This document shows, piece by piece, positions 55,331 to 64,000 of a stretch of DNA of 64,000 nucleotides. The DNA lies in NCBI GenBank assembly GCA_028751875.1, contig CM054154.1, positions 56,051,679-56,115,678 on the forward strand. Direction: 5' to 3'. The translations under genes and the position numbers were made by a program. The notes beneath the pieces were generated by a model. The model had not been told where the DNA came from. It was given only the letters and a program-made list of their open reading frames with translations, and did not search any database. Positions within the stretch are counted from its first letter, which is position 1; every line of letters begins with the position of its first letter. The stretch comes from Rapana venosa (Eukaryota > Mollusca > Gastropoda > Neogastropoda > Muricidae).

Positions 55331-56110
55331 TTTACTTGTTGCGGGTTTCTGCTTTTCGCTACTTCTACTGCTGTTGCAAAGCTTTCTGTTGCTTTCTGCT
55401 GCTGTACTGCGCTGTTTGCTTTTTGCTTTTCTGGGTACTTCTATGTTGCTTCTACTGCTGCTGTTTCTATTTTTGCTAAATGTTGCTGCTTCGCTTTGTT
55501 ACTCCCTTTTTTTTTGTTTCTGCTACTGTTGCCCGCTACCCGCTTTCTGTTACTGGGGTTGGTGCTACTGTTTTCTGCTATGCTGCAATTCCCACGGGTG
55601 CTGCTACTGTGCTGGGTTTCTACTGCTGTTTTATTTGCTCTTCCCGCTGTTTCTACTTTTAATGTTGGGGCTAAATGCTGTGTTGCTGCTGCGCTTTCCT
55701 TTCTTGCTACTGTTCAAGCTGTTGTACTTTGGGGTTTTCTAAATTTTGCTGCTGTTTCCCACTTTTAGCCGCGGTGAGAAAAAGGGTGCAGGGGCACTGC
55801 GCCGTGCAAAGCGCGTACCAAAAATGCAAAATGGCAGGTCGCCTCGTCAAACTTTTTCTTTCAGAAAAAAAGTTCTTTCCCCAGCTGTTCCATCTAAAAC
55901 TTTTTTCTCACATCTACTCTTCGGTTTTTGGAGGCAAACCTTCTGCTTCCTACAAAAATTGAAATTCTCTTATTTTTCTTTTTCTGTTGCAGCTACTGCG
56001 TGCTCGCTACTGTTGCTGCTATTGTTCTGCGAAAGTTGCTGCTACCCCAAAGTTGCTGTTCTGCTGCTACTGTTGCAGCGTGTTACTATCTGTGCTGCTG
56101 CTCTGCTATA
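55331..56110. repeat. degenerate TGCTAC/TGCTGT triplet repeat
   Basis: Long stretches built from TGCTGC, TGCTAC, TGTTGC and TTTCTG words, interrupted near 55,790-55,980 by ordinary sequence. All three plus frames stay open and give Cys/Leu/Ala/Phe-rich peptides, as triplet repeats do. Confidence 0.75.
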
Positions 56111-56730
56111 ATGCTGAAACTCTCCCCTTTTCCAAATTTTTTTAAGAAAACTACAAAGTTTTCTAACATTTTTCCCAAAAGAATTATTTCGTAAGAGCTT
56201 GAAGTCAAAACGGTCGATGAGCCACAGGGGGAGCAGGGTATGGTGCCATTAAAACACGTGATAGATGTCCAAAAACTTCTTATCTAAGCACTAAAGGGGG
56301 AAAAATGGGTCAAATGAGAAATGTGACAATAGGGTGGTACAAAAAGATTCTTACCTTGGGGGAAAAAGTATAGAGTTGCGTTTTTGACTTAGACTTCTCC
56401 TGAGGTGCCAAGGTTTTTGGGGCCATTTAAGGCCGGTGACTGTCATGGCTCCGGCCCACCTGCCGCGCATGTAGTGGTTTGGCGAAACTGTTGACTAACA
56501 CATCACCTTTTTTTGAAAAACAAAATTTTTTTAACCCAAAAATTGGGGTTTTTATTTGTTATTGATGACAGTTTAACATAGAAATCGTGCATGGTTTTTG
56601 GGTTTTCTAATAATAAAACCATAATCAGAAAACTGTTGATCTTCCCCGTACTAACAATTGGACCATAAATATATTCACAGTAGTAGATATCCAAAAAGAG
56701 TTTCAAATATGTGTGTTTTTACCGTTTTGT
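56111..56730. other. anonymous DNA, no gene recognised
   Basis: AT-rich mixed sequence without recognised features. Homopolymer runs (TTTTTTT, AAAAAA) are frequent. Confidence 0.4.
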
Positions 56731-56820
56731 AAAAAAAAAAAAAAAACACACACACACACACACAAAACCCACACAAAAACACACACACCCCAAAAAACAC
56801 ACAAACAACCACACCCCCCG
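56731..56820. repeat. A-run and (CA)n tract
   Basis: Poly-A followed by CACACA with ACCC and AAAA interruptions. Confidence 0.85.
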
Positions 56821-56859
56821 CACGACGCACAGAAAAGAAGATGGCCCAGGGCCAAAAGA

Positions 56860-57375
56860 GTTGTCATGATGCTCCGAAAAAGCTCAAGTGCCAGTGACTG
56901 ACAACAGCAAAGTGTCAGTGACTGCAACCAAAAAAGGGCAGTGACTGACAAAAAGGCAAATGCGACAAAAAAAAGTGTCAGGACTGACAACAGAAAGGTC
57001 AGGACTGAAACCCAAAAAAGGGCGTTGCCCGTGAACGACAACAGAAAAAAGGGCAAGTGCTGACGACCAGCAAATGTCAGTGCGACAAAAGAAAAGGCGG
57101 CCCCAAATGCGTGACTGACAAAACAACAAAAGCAAAGTGTCAAATGCATGCCAGAAACGCAAAAATGCAGTGACTGACAACAGCAAATGCAGTGACTGCA
57201 ACAGCAAAGTGTCAGGGACAACAGCAAAGTGTCAGTGATGACAACACAAAATGTCAATGCCCGACAAAAGCAAACAAATGTCAAACAACCCCTAAAGTGT
57301 CATAAAAAACAGCAAAGTGCCAAATGCATGGGCTGACGCAGCAAAATGTCAAGTGTCAGCAAAGTGTCAAGGGAT
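56860..57375. repeat. ~24-bp minisatellite, degenerate
   Basis: Repeated GTGACTGACAACAGCAAAGT then GTCA words with many deletions, giving about 20 units. Long minus-strand frames across it are a by-product (Cys/Leu/Ser-rich). Confidence 0.85.
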
Positions 57376-57829
57376 CACGGAATGGTGTTGTGCTTTGCAT
57401 GGCTGCAGAGACTGTCTTCAAACCCTGCAAGGCTCAGGATCGACGCTGACCCCTGGTTGGGGATATTCGTTCTGCTTGCCTGCCCCCCTCTGCCTTTGAC
57501 CGCGCGTGCAGTTGTCGGTCAAGTTTTTATTTCCAGAGGTCATTGACAAACAATACTTTGCTTTTTTTTATCAAATGGTTTTACTTTTATTTAACGTCTG
57601 TTTCACTCAAAGGGGAATTGCCCAAAGTTAAAGTGTTTCAAAAAATAGAAACGGGGGGGGGTGGGTGGGTGGTGTTGTGTTGTGTGTGTGTTTTTGGGGG
57701 TGGGGGTTTTTGTGTGTGTTTACCTATTAGTGTTTGTGAGAAATAAAAAAAAAGAAAAAACAAAAACAAAGAAATTATGGGAGGGGGCGGGGGGGAGTTT
57801 GGGGGGGGGGGCAGGATTGAACAGCTTAA
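57376..57829. other. anonymous DNA with G/T runs
   Basis: Mixed sequence with GGGTGGGTGGTGTTGTG and GGGGGG runs at 57,651-57,812. No gene recognised. It may include the 5' region of the following LINE. Confidence 0.4.
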
Positions 57830-57921
57830 AGCAGCAAGAAAATTTCAAAAATTTGAACAGACTTCTAACTAAACAAAACTACTTTCCCAACATAGCTGTT
57901 TGGAAAAGAAGCATTATAACT

Positions 57922-58660
57922 ATGGATAACATTAAAATAGCGTCAATTAATATACGTGGATTACGAAACAAAGTTAAAAGAAAATGTTTTTTCACATACT
58001 TAAAGAAAGAATGTTTGACATTGTATGTGTCCAGGAATCTTATATAACTCAATTGGACAAAGACACTGGGAAAGAGAATGGGGTGGACATTTATATTTAT
58101 TCCTCTGTCGTAAACATAGCATGAGCCAGGTAATAACTGTCAGGAAAACATTTCCTTTTGTTACAGAATCTGTCTATGAAAGTGACAGAATACTAACTAT
58201 TAAGTGTCACTGATAGACTGAGTTTTTGTTTCCAATATATTATATGCTCCAACCATACAACGTGAAACAAAACTTTTTCAATTAAAGCTTGTGAGCACAT
58301 TGACTCTCTAGACAGCTATCCATAAGATCATTTGTGGTGATTTTAATTGTGTAGCAGCAATGAACAGATACATACATGGAGCTAACCACAATATCCATGA
58401 TGTTGATTGCGTTTAACAGCTTTATCACACAAGGAGTATAATCGATGTATGGAGAGCTTATCATTCAAATGACAAACAGTACACGTGGTCAAGGACAAAT
58501 CTTTCATCGCGCGTAGATTAGATTATATTTTTTTGTACTGAGTCAGTTCTAACTATGTCCAGGAGTGTGCTATTCACTCTATATCTCAACCTGACCACAG
58601 ACTTGTCAGTTTGATATACCAAAACTCTAATATTCAACGTGCCCATCATACTGAAATTTA
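57922..58660 (+). pseudogene. endonuclease domain of the L1/Tx1-like LINE
   Basis: From the ATG at 57,922 it reads IKIASINIRGLRNKVKRK (N-terminal block). It then continues in changing frames through a VCVQESYITQL-like block (catalytic Glu), SNIYAPT-like sequence, CGDFNCVAAMNRYIHGA (GDFN motif, about 58,333-58,383) and YTWSRTNLSSRVD near 58,480-58,515. This is the target-nicking domain. Several frame changes and stops make it non-functional as written. Confidence 0.8.
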
Positions 58661-59289
58661 ATGAATTTTACTCCATGACACATGTTTGCTGAAGAAATGA
58701 ATCATTTATCGAAGATTTTCAGGTTGAAAATGCTGAACTAGATGACCAACTCAAATGGGATCTATGCAAAATCAAAATAAAGGAATTTTGTATTCAAAAC
58801 TGTAAAAACAAACGTAGCTCACATGAAAAGTAAATTTTATCAGTTACAAAAGAAACTGAATGAAGTAGAATCTAAAAATTGCCACTGACCCTGCAATTGC
58901 GAATTACTTAAACAAACAGATTTTGATTAAATAGAGCTTGAACATACAACTTACAAAGTGCAAAAGGCGCTCAAATCCGCGCCAAAGTTAAAATTCATTG
59001 AGGAAGGTGAAAAAAACACAAAATATTTTCTCAACATTGAGAAAAATAGATCAAACACAAGCATTCTTAACCAGGTTGTAAAAGAAAATGGAGAAATTAA
59101 ACAGAAAAAAGAAAAGTAATAAAAGAGCTGATTCATTTCTACCAACAAAGCACCAGAGAAAAGTAGATTTTCAGGAGGAGTACTGTCAATGAATTTTAAA
59201 AGATACAGACATTCCTCAGTTATCTGAAGACCAAAAAGTCAGAATGGATGAGGACATCACAGAATGTGAAGTTATGCAGGCATGAAAGA

Positions 59290-60215
59290 GTATGAAAAAT
59301 GGATCATCTCCAGGATCAGATGGTTTAACTGTAGCATTTGTAAAATTCTTCTGGCTGAAATTGAAGAACTTGATTTTGAAATCTTTAAAAGCTGCCTTTG
59401 TTAAAGGAGAATTGTCCCCATCACAGAAAAAAGCAATTATAGTTTTGATCCATAAAGGGAAGCAACTACCAAAAAGCAACTTAAACAACTGGCGTCCTAT
59501 ATCATTAACAAACAGTGATTATAAACTTTTGGCAAGAGTACTTGCTATTCGACTCTCTTCAGTTATATCAAGCATCATTTCTGAAGACCAGGTAGGTTTT
59601 ATGAAAGGCAGAAATATAAGTCATATAGTTCGAATAATTGATGACACTGTAGGTTATCTGAATCACAAACAGAAACCTGGCATTTTCTTTGCGCTTGATT
59701 ACAAAGCTGCCTTTGACACAATATCTAAAGAATACATATTATGGTCTTTTAAACGATATAACTTTGGAAAACGTACATTAAGTGGATTGAAGTTCTCATG
59801 CGAAATGCTAAACATTAAGTGGATTGAAGTTCTCATGCGAAATGCTAACAGCAGCATAAATTATATGGGTTGGCTAACTGAAAATATCGAGGTTAATGCA
59901 GGTGTAAGACAAGCATGCCCATTCTCACCTATAGCCTTCATTCTGGCCCTGGAATTATTGGCCATAAAAATTAGATCTTATGAAAATATAAAAGGAATTA
60001 AGCTCCCAAATGTGTCAACTACCACCCCCAATTGTATCCTTAAAGTACTGATGTATGCAGATGATGTTACCTTATTTGTAGAGGATATTTCTGACCTAAA
60101 ACATGCTCTAACACTGATCTCCTATTTTTCAAAATTCTCTGGATTATCTATGAACAGACAAAAGAGTGAGGCCATGTGGCTCAGTTTGAAACAAAGATCG
60201 CAAAGTGCGTATTAA
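59290..60215 (+). pseudogene. reverse transcriptase domain of the L1/Tx1-like LINE
   Basis: Open from 59,292 for 307 codons. Blocks: SPGSDGLTVAFVKFFW, NLNNWRPISLTNSDYKLLAR, EDQVGFMKGRNISH, FFALDYKAAFDTISKEY (motif A, Asp near 59,698), ACPFSPIAFILALELLA (motif B) and VLMYADDVTLFVED (motif C, YADD at 60,054-60,065). A 37-bp tandem duplication at 59,775-59,848 inserts 12 residues, with a nearby one-base loss restoring the frame. After 60,215 the frame shifts and homology continues in other frames to 60,675. The pieces are a molecular fossil of the polymerase rather than a working gene. Confidence 0.87.
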
Positions 60216-60686
60216 TGATATAAAGTGGCAACAAAGGATTAAAATTCTAGGAATCTACTTTAGCAACACTTTGTGTGCTCAGAAATTGAAGAAAACTAGT
60301 TACAACGGATAGATAAAATCCACCAGACGATCTGTGCCTGTTCTAAAAGGATTTTTAGTATTATGGTTAAGGTGTGTTGTTAAATCTATTCTTCTGCCAC
60401 AGCTCGTTTATGTGATGCAGGCACTTAGCATACCGAAGATTGCTTAAAAAGTAAACACAATGTTATTTAGATTTATTTGGAAGAAAAAAGTATTCTAAAT
60501 ACTAAAGCCTTGAAAAAGTGGAAAAGAAAAATCATTTGTAAAACAACTGATAAGGGAGGACTAAATATGATCAACATTATGTGTATGCAGAATTCATTTC
60601 TCCTCTCCTGGGCCACAAACTGATGAGCAACCATGAGCAGAAATGGAAATGTATTCCACAAGAAATATTGTCACGTACTGGTAAAA

Positions 60687-60988
60687 GGACGGGACTTAGG
60701 GGACGGGATAGCTCAGTGGTCGGAGCACTCGCTTTCCCCCAGCCAAGTTAAGCAGCGTCGAGCATGGTTACCAGTTGGATGGGTGACCGTTTGTGCGCCT
60801 TGGCTTCAGTACAGTTCCCCCAGCTGTTAATGGGTACCTGCCCTCTTTAGGGTCAGGGAAGGTAAAGCAGCGAGGGAGAGGAGATGGGCGCCGCCCTCAA
60901 TATGCTGGCCCTAGAGAAGTGAGGTCTCTGACACCTCGCTCCCCTACGACCTTATAGGTTATGGGACTCCTTTACCTTTACCTCCTTT
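60687..60988 (+). mobile_element. SINE with chimeric tRNA/5S rRNA-like head, 11-bp TSD
   Basis: Flanked by TACTGGTAAAA at 60,676-60,686 and 60,989-60,999. The head starts with a repeated GGACGGGA word, then TAGCTCAGTGGTCGGAGCAC (tRNA box A type) and CACTCGCTTTCCCCCAG. It then runs into a 5S-like AAGTTAAGCAGCGTCGAGC, GGTTACCAG and TTGGATGGGTGACCG, matching the positions of 5S rRNA box A, intermediate element and box C as I recall them. The body has GGGAGAGGAGATGGGCGCC (60,874-60,892), and the tail is CCTTTACCTTTACC. The LINE coding sequence is rejoined when the SINE and one repeat are removed. RNA polymerase III transcription is inferred. Confidence 0.88.
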
Positions 60989-61064
60989 TACTGGTAAAAA
61001 TCTATCCTGTTTCAGCTCTAATGTTAAATCTGATACATTTAAAGGCTTTGGGCTGATACATAGT

Positions 61065-61949
61065 TTGTTCTGGAAAAAGGTATTAAAAACCTGGTTGGAT
61101 AACCTGCATGGAATAAATACCGACAAGTTATTAAAAGCTGATTATTTGGATCAGTGCTTATGGAACAATGCAAATATCAAATATAAAGGTACAACTCTTT
61201 TTCTGAAAGATTGGATCAGAGCTGGTGTAACACATGTGTCCGACTTAATGGAAGATGGCCACATAAAGAACGTTGCCTCTGTATGTGAGATTGTTGGTGA
61301 CAAACATACTCGGACCTTTGAATATGGTGCTATATGCACTGCATTAACTGCAGGCCAAAGGATATTAAACGCTAACCAGACAGCTCAGATAGAAACAAAT
61401 AACTCGATTCTGAAAACTCTGGCAACACCTCGTCAGTTTCGCCTTTTTGTAACTGAAAAAGATTTAACTCAACCGTTGGCGACTAAATTTTGGTTAAACA
61501 AGCTGGGTGTTGAAATTCAGCCTAAAACATGGCTCACAGCCAGTAAAACTACCACTGAAACTAGACTGCGGTTACTCCATTGGAAAATATTACACAATAT
61601 AAGATTATATCCTACTAACATACTGATTAACAAGTTAGGCATAGCTAATAGTAAACACTGCACATTTTGCACTGAAGAGATAGACTACATTGAACATTTC
61701 TTCTATGAGTGTAAAAAAATATATGAGATTTGGAAATATGTTGAACACAAAATACTACATAAATTTAACATAGCCATTAAATTAACACTACAGAATGTAC
61801 TATTTGGTGTTGATGGATATGAAAGAAATAAGCTTGTAAACAGTTACATCAACTTACTAATCCTGATTGCTAAAATGTGTATTGGAATAGTTAGGTACAG
61901 GACTCCATTTGACATAATCATTATCTTTGACCGTGAGCTTCGTTACTGA
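61065..61949 (+). pseudogene. C-terminal region of the L1/Tx1-like LINE, open
   Basis: An open frame of 294 codons from Met 61,065. It contains HVSDLMEDG, FWLNKLGVEI, ETRLRLLHWKILHNIRLYPT and a Cys/His cluster HCTFCTEEIDYIEHFFYEC (CxxC...H....C, near residues 199-217), a zinc-binding-like motif of Tx1/L1 C-termini. The homologous frame begins upstream at about 61,010 (after the SINE). It encodes the nucleic-acid-binding end of the LINE protein and is in the same frame as the upstream peptide once the SINE is excised. Confidence 0.83.
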
Positions 61950-62150
61950 GAGATAGATTAAATTTTTTTTAATAATAAACCATCAGTACAAAACTTTTTT
62001 TTAAAAATAAACCATCACAAAATATATATATATATATGTATATATCATGTCCAGGTGCAAAGTTAAAGAAATAAACAATGTTATACTCTTCCCAAAAAAA
62101 AGTGACAAATATGCAGTAGCAGGTTTGTCCTTAGCGCTTGATAGTAATGG
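61950..62150. other. LINE 3' region and (TA)n
   Basis: AT-rich sequence containing a duplicated TAATAATAAACCATCA-like word (61,969 and 62,002) and a short (TA)n. The junction between the L1/Tx1-like LINE and element A lies here. Confidence 0.5.
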
Positions 62151-62154
62151 TCAG

Positions 62155-63385
62155 GCACTTGAGGTGTATGAAAGTCACAAGTTTTGTGAATGATGATATA
62201 ATTTCTGTAATTAATTTAGCTTGCTGTGAAATTTTATAGCTGTTGGCACAACAGAATTTAAAGGTGATTTGTGAGCCTAGTTGTGTGCATGAAAAAAAAA
62301 ATTCATGACCAAAATTTTTTTTTAAACAATAATAACTTTTTTTTTTTTAAACCTATTTCCAACATAATCACATTATCGGCCAACAATTGTTCAAATGACA
62401 TATTTGATATCCTATTAACAACTGTACCAGAAAAATATGGTCGAAGTACTTCACAATGAAGAATGACATGCTTAGGTGATAAGTCAGAACCACAAGGACA
62501 AGTTATCTGTTTACAAAATTTTGTCTTAAATGCATCCAATCTGAACCTGTAGATCATACTTCCCACCAGTCTGTTATGAAAATGACACACTCTGACACTT
62601 AATGAATGTCCACGTAAAGAATGCTTTCGTTGGCTGTTGACACGGTTCCAAGAAGCTTTTTTCAGCAGAAGTATGCCCTCCTGAAGACTGAGTGGAAGGT
62701 TCAGAGGTGCTGTAACTTCAGAGTCCATGTCCATGGCAGCAGCTTTGGCTAACTGGTCAGCTTTCTCGTTGCCGTGGATTCCACAATATGACGGAATCCA
62801 GCAAAAGGCAAGGGTAGTGCCTCGTAAGGAAAAGAAAATGTATAAGGTGACAAATTTCAATGATTAATTGCCCTCTTACTTTAAGCATTTCACAGTCCGC
62901 TCAGTCTGCTTATTAAATGCTTTTAATGCTTGCAAAACAGACTTAGAATCAATGCAAAACAGCACTTTAAATATATTGATATGCACATTTAATTAAAAAA
63001 AATTTAAGGCCATTAATATAGCTATAAGTTCCGCAGTAAAGATTGAAAAATCTTTGCCTAAATGATAAGATTTTTCTATCTTTAATGCAGGAACTACAAA
63101 AGCAGATCCAGCATTCCCACAGTCGACTACCGAACCATCAGTAAAAACTTTAAAATAACCACTATATGTTTCATTAATGTGGGCTCTAGCTATTGCAGCG
63201 ACAGCGGGACTTTCATCTTTTTGATATTAGAATTATCAATATCAAACTCAGCCCTGTTTAATTCCCACTTTGGAATTGTGGAGAAAACTGGGCGAGATGC
63301 TACATTTCTGACATTCATTCCTGAAGATGTGAACAGATCAGAGGTGTAAGAACTGATTGTTGTCCAGTGATTGTATGGATTTAAT
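62155..63385 (-). mobile_element. element A, second copy, 3' part
   Basis: Matches 24,597-25,787 in order and orientation, with far fewer indels. It starts near CACTTGAGGTGTATG, which is also where the first copy starts after its abrupt left edge. The same C insertion follows at 63,382. The two loci are therefore copies of one nested structure. Confidence 0.9.
62303..63240 (-). pseudogene. RNase H domain of element A, second copy
   Basis: The minus strand contains FTDGSVVDCGNAGS (first Asp, about 63,140-63,100), FSIFTAELIAIL (Glu), CIDSKSVLQALK (Asp) and WIPSYCGIHGNEKADQLAKA (the last catalytic block, about 62,800-62,745). It then has a Cys-rich ITCPCGSDLSPKHV tail near 62,500. A TAA between the second and third blocks and a frame change before the fourth break it. 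All four signature blocks are recognisable, so the domain identity is firm. Confidence 0.88.
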
Positions 63386-63570
63386 AATAATAATACATGG
63401 AATTTATACAGCGCTATATCTTGCAAATAAACAAATCAAAGCGCTCTCATTCATCCTAGTCTCTCACATGCAGCCAGTTACAATTAATAGATTTTTACAA
63501 ATTCAAATGTAAACACACACGCGCGCACAATTAACAGTTTTTTACAAATACAAATGTAAACACACACGCG

Positions 63571-63613
<43 letters not shown>

Positions 63614-64000
63614 TGTACACTCGGGCAGGCAGATGGGGGAGGGGGGAGTGGAGTTGGTTATTCAGGGCAGGGACAGAAATGCGATGAAACAAGAGGGGAG
63701 AATCTTAGGTTTGAAATAACCGTGTCTTGAGGCTGGATTTAAAAGCATCATAAGTAGGTTTTTGACGAAGGGAGAGAGGGAGGTCGTTCCAGATCACTGG
63801 ACCAGAAACAGAGAAAGAGCGACGGCCAACAGTGGATTGGTTGAATCTAGGTATTCGTAGGCACAAGGTATCTGCAGCAGAGCGGAGGGAACGAGAAGGA
63901 GTGTACAAGTGAAGACATTCACAGAGGTAGGAAGGTGCTGTTTTGTGGAGACTTTTGTAACAGAGGGTACAGATCTTATAGTTTACCCTCTGTGGCACAG
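63382..64000 (-). mobile_element. LINE C inserted in element A, second copy, runs off the window
   Basis: From (TAA)n at 63,382-63,395 the element reads leftward on the minus strand. The terminal ORF (63,998-63,705) contains NYKICTLCYKSLHKTAPSYL and SFSVSGPVIWNDLPLSLRQK, the C-terminus of the CR1/L2-group RT. A (CA)n tract with CGCGCG (63,515-63,610) lies in its 3' untranslated region. The equivalent at the other locus is 25,788-26,417. Confidence 0.88.

Larger units (their letters stand above)
57830..61949 (+). mobile_element. L1/Tx1-like LINE, degraded, interrupted by a SINE
   Basis: The plus strand carries endonuclease (from 57,922), an inter-domain region, reverse transcriptase (59,290-60,215 open) and a long C-terminal region (61,065-61,949 open) ending with a C..C...H....C-like motif. 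RT motif sequences and the C-terminal layout fit the L1/Tx1 group. A SINE sits at 60,687-60,988. The first half is heavily frameshifted while the RT and C-terminal parts are nearly intact. The 3' end lies somewhere after 61,950 and no target duplication was found. Confidence 0.85.

Noticed and set aside
54813..55742. 309-codon plus-strand frame with Cys/Leu-rich end
   Set aside because: The left third is antisense to the RT of element C and the right part is TGC-triplet DNA. No conserved domain.
56703..57284. 193-codon Cys/Leu-rich minus-strand frame
   Set aside because: It lies on the degenerate ~24-bp minisatellite and CA tract; no domain seen.
60700..60830. tRNA gene or 5S rRNA gene
   Set aside because: The tRNA-like part lacks its 3' half and box B, and the 5S-like part lacks its first third. 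The whole is flanked by a target duplication, so it is a SINE.

Overview
This window looks like intergenic DNA from a large, repeat-rich animal genome. The mixture of non-LTR retrotransposon families, a Mag-like Gypsy element, tRNA- and 5S-like SINEs, and many (GT)n, (CT)n and (TA)n tracts reminds me of marine molluscs, especially gastropods. That is recall of similar sequences, not a search result. I recognise no convincing host protein-coding gene, no intact RNA gene and no CRISPR array. Almost every reading frame with recognisable homology belongs to a broken retrotransposon. A 500-base run of N at 47,976-48,475 is a scaffold gap.

Layout. Bases 1-8,196 recur almost unchanged, in the same orientation, at 16,406-24,588. 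They hold a 33-bp minisatellite, a ~55-bp tandem repeat, a SINE inserted in another SINE, and minus-strand copies of a LINE family called F here. F is near full length at 6,967-10,235, and a 430-bp F deletion derivative lies beside it. The part of the first unit that is not repeated (8,197-16,405) holds the F 5' half, (GT)n and (GA)n tracts, a 1.8-kb minisatellite flanked by two SINE pieces, and one weak candidate exon at 15.6-15.8 kb. It ends in a G-rich tract.

From 24.6 to 34.8 kb lies one old minus-strand LINE, element A, with endonuclease, reverse transcriptase and RNase H domains. It was split by four later insertions (C, D, B and E), and B itself carries a ~75-bp tail of another C copy. 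Target-site duplications are visible for B (12 bp) and E (9 bp). After an SGNH-hydrolase-like fragment and ~2 kb of anonymous DNA comes a 4.2-kb tract of nearly pure C (37.9-42.07 kb). Next is a minus-strand Gypsy-type LTR element (42.65-47.72 kb) inserted into another non-LTR copy.

After the gap, 48.48-50.97 kb repeats 9.94-12.54 kb. It is followed by a SINE, a LINE-like 3' end, an open but 5'-truncated reverse transcriptase (52.08-52.99 kb), another C element (53.2-55.0 kb), TGC-triplet and ~24-bp minisatellite DNA, and a plus-strand L1/Tx1-like LINE (57.8-61.95 kb) interrupted by a SINE with an 11-bp target duplication. The last 1.85 kb (62.15-64.0 kb) is a second copy of the A+C nested locus at 24.6-26.4 kb.

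The three direct duplications and the frequent single-base indels may be partly assembly or consensus artefacts. The most interesting biological item is the SINE family at 3.8, 20.2 and 60.7 kb. Its head joins a tRNA-type box A to most of the internal control region of 5S rRNA. Second is the F-derived short element that fuses the two ends of its parent LINE.
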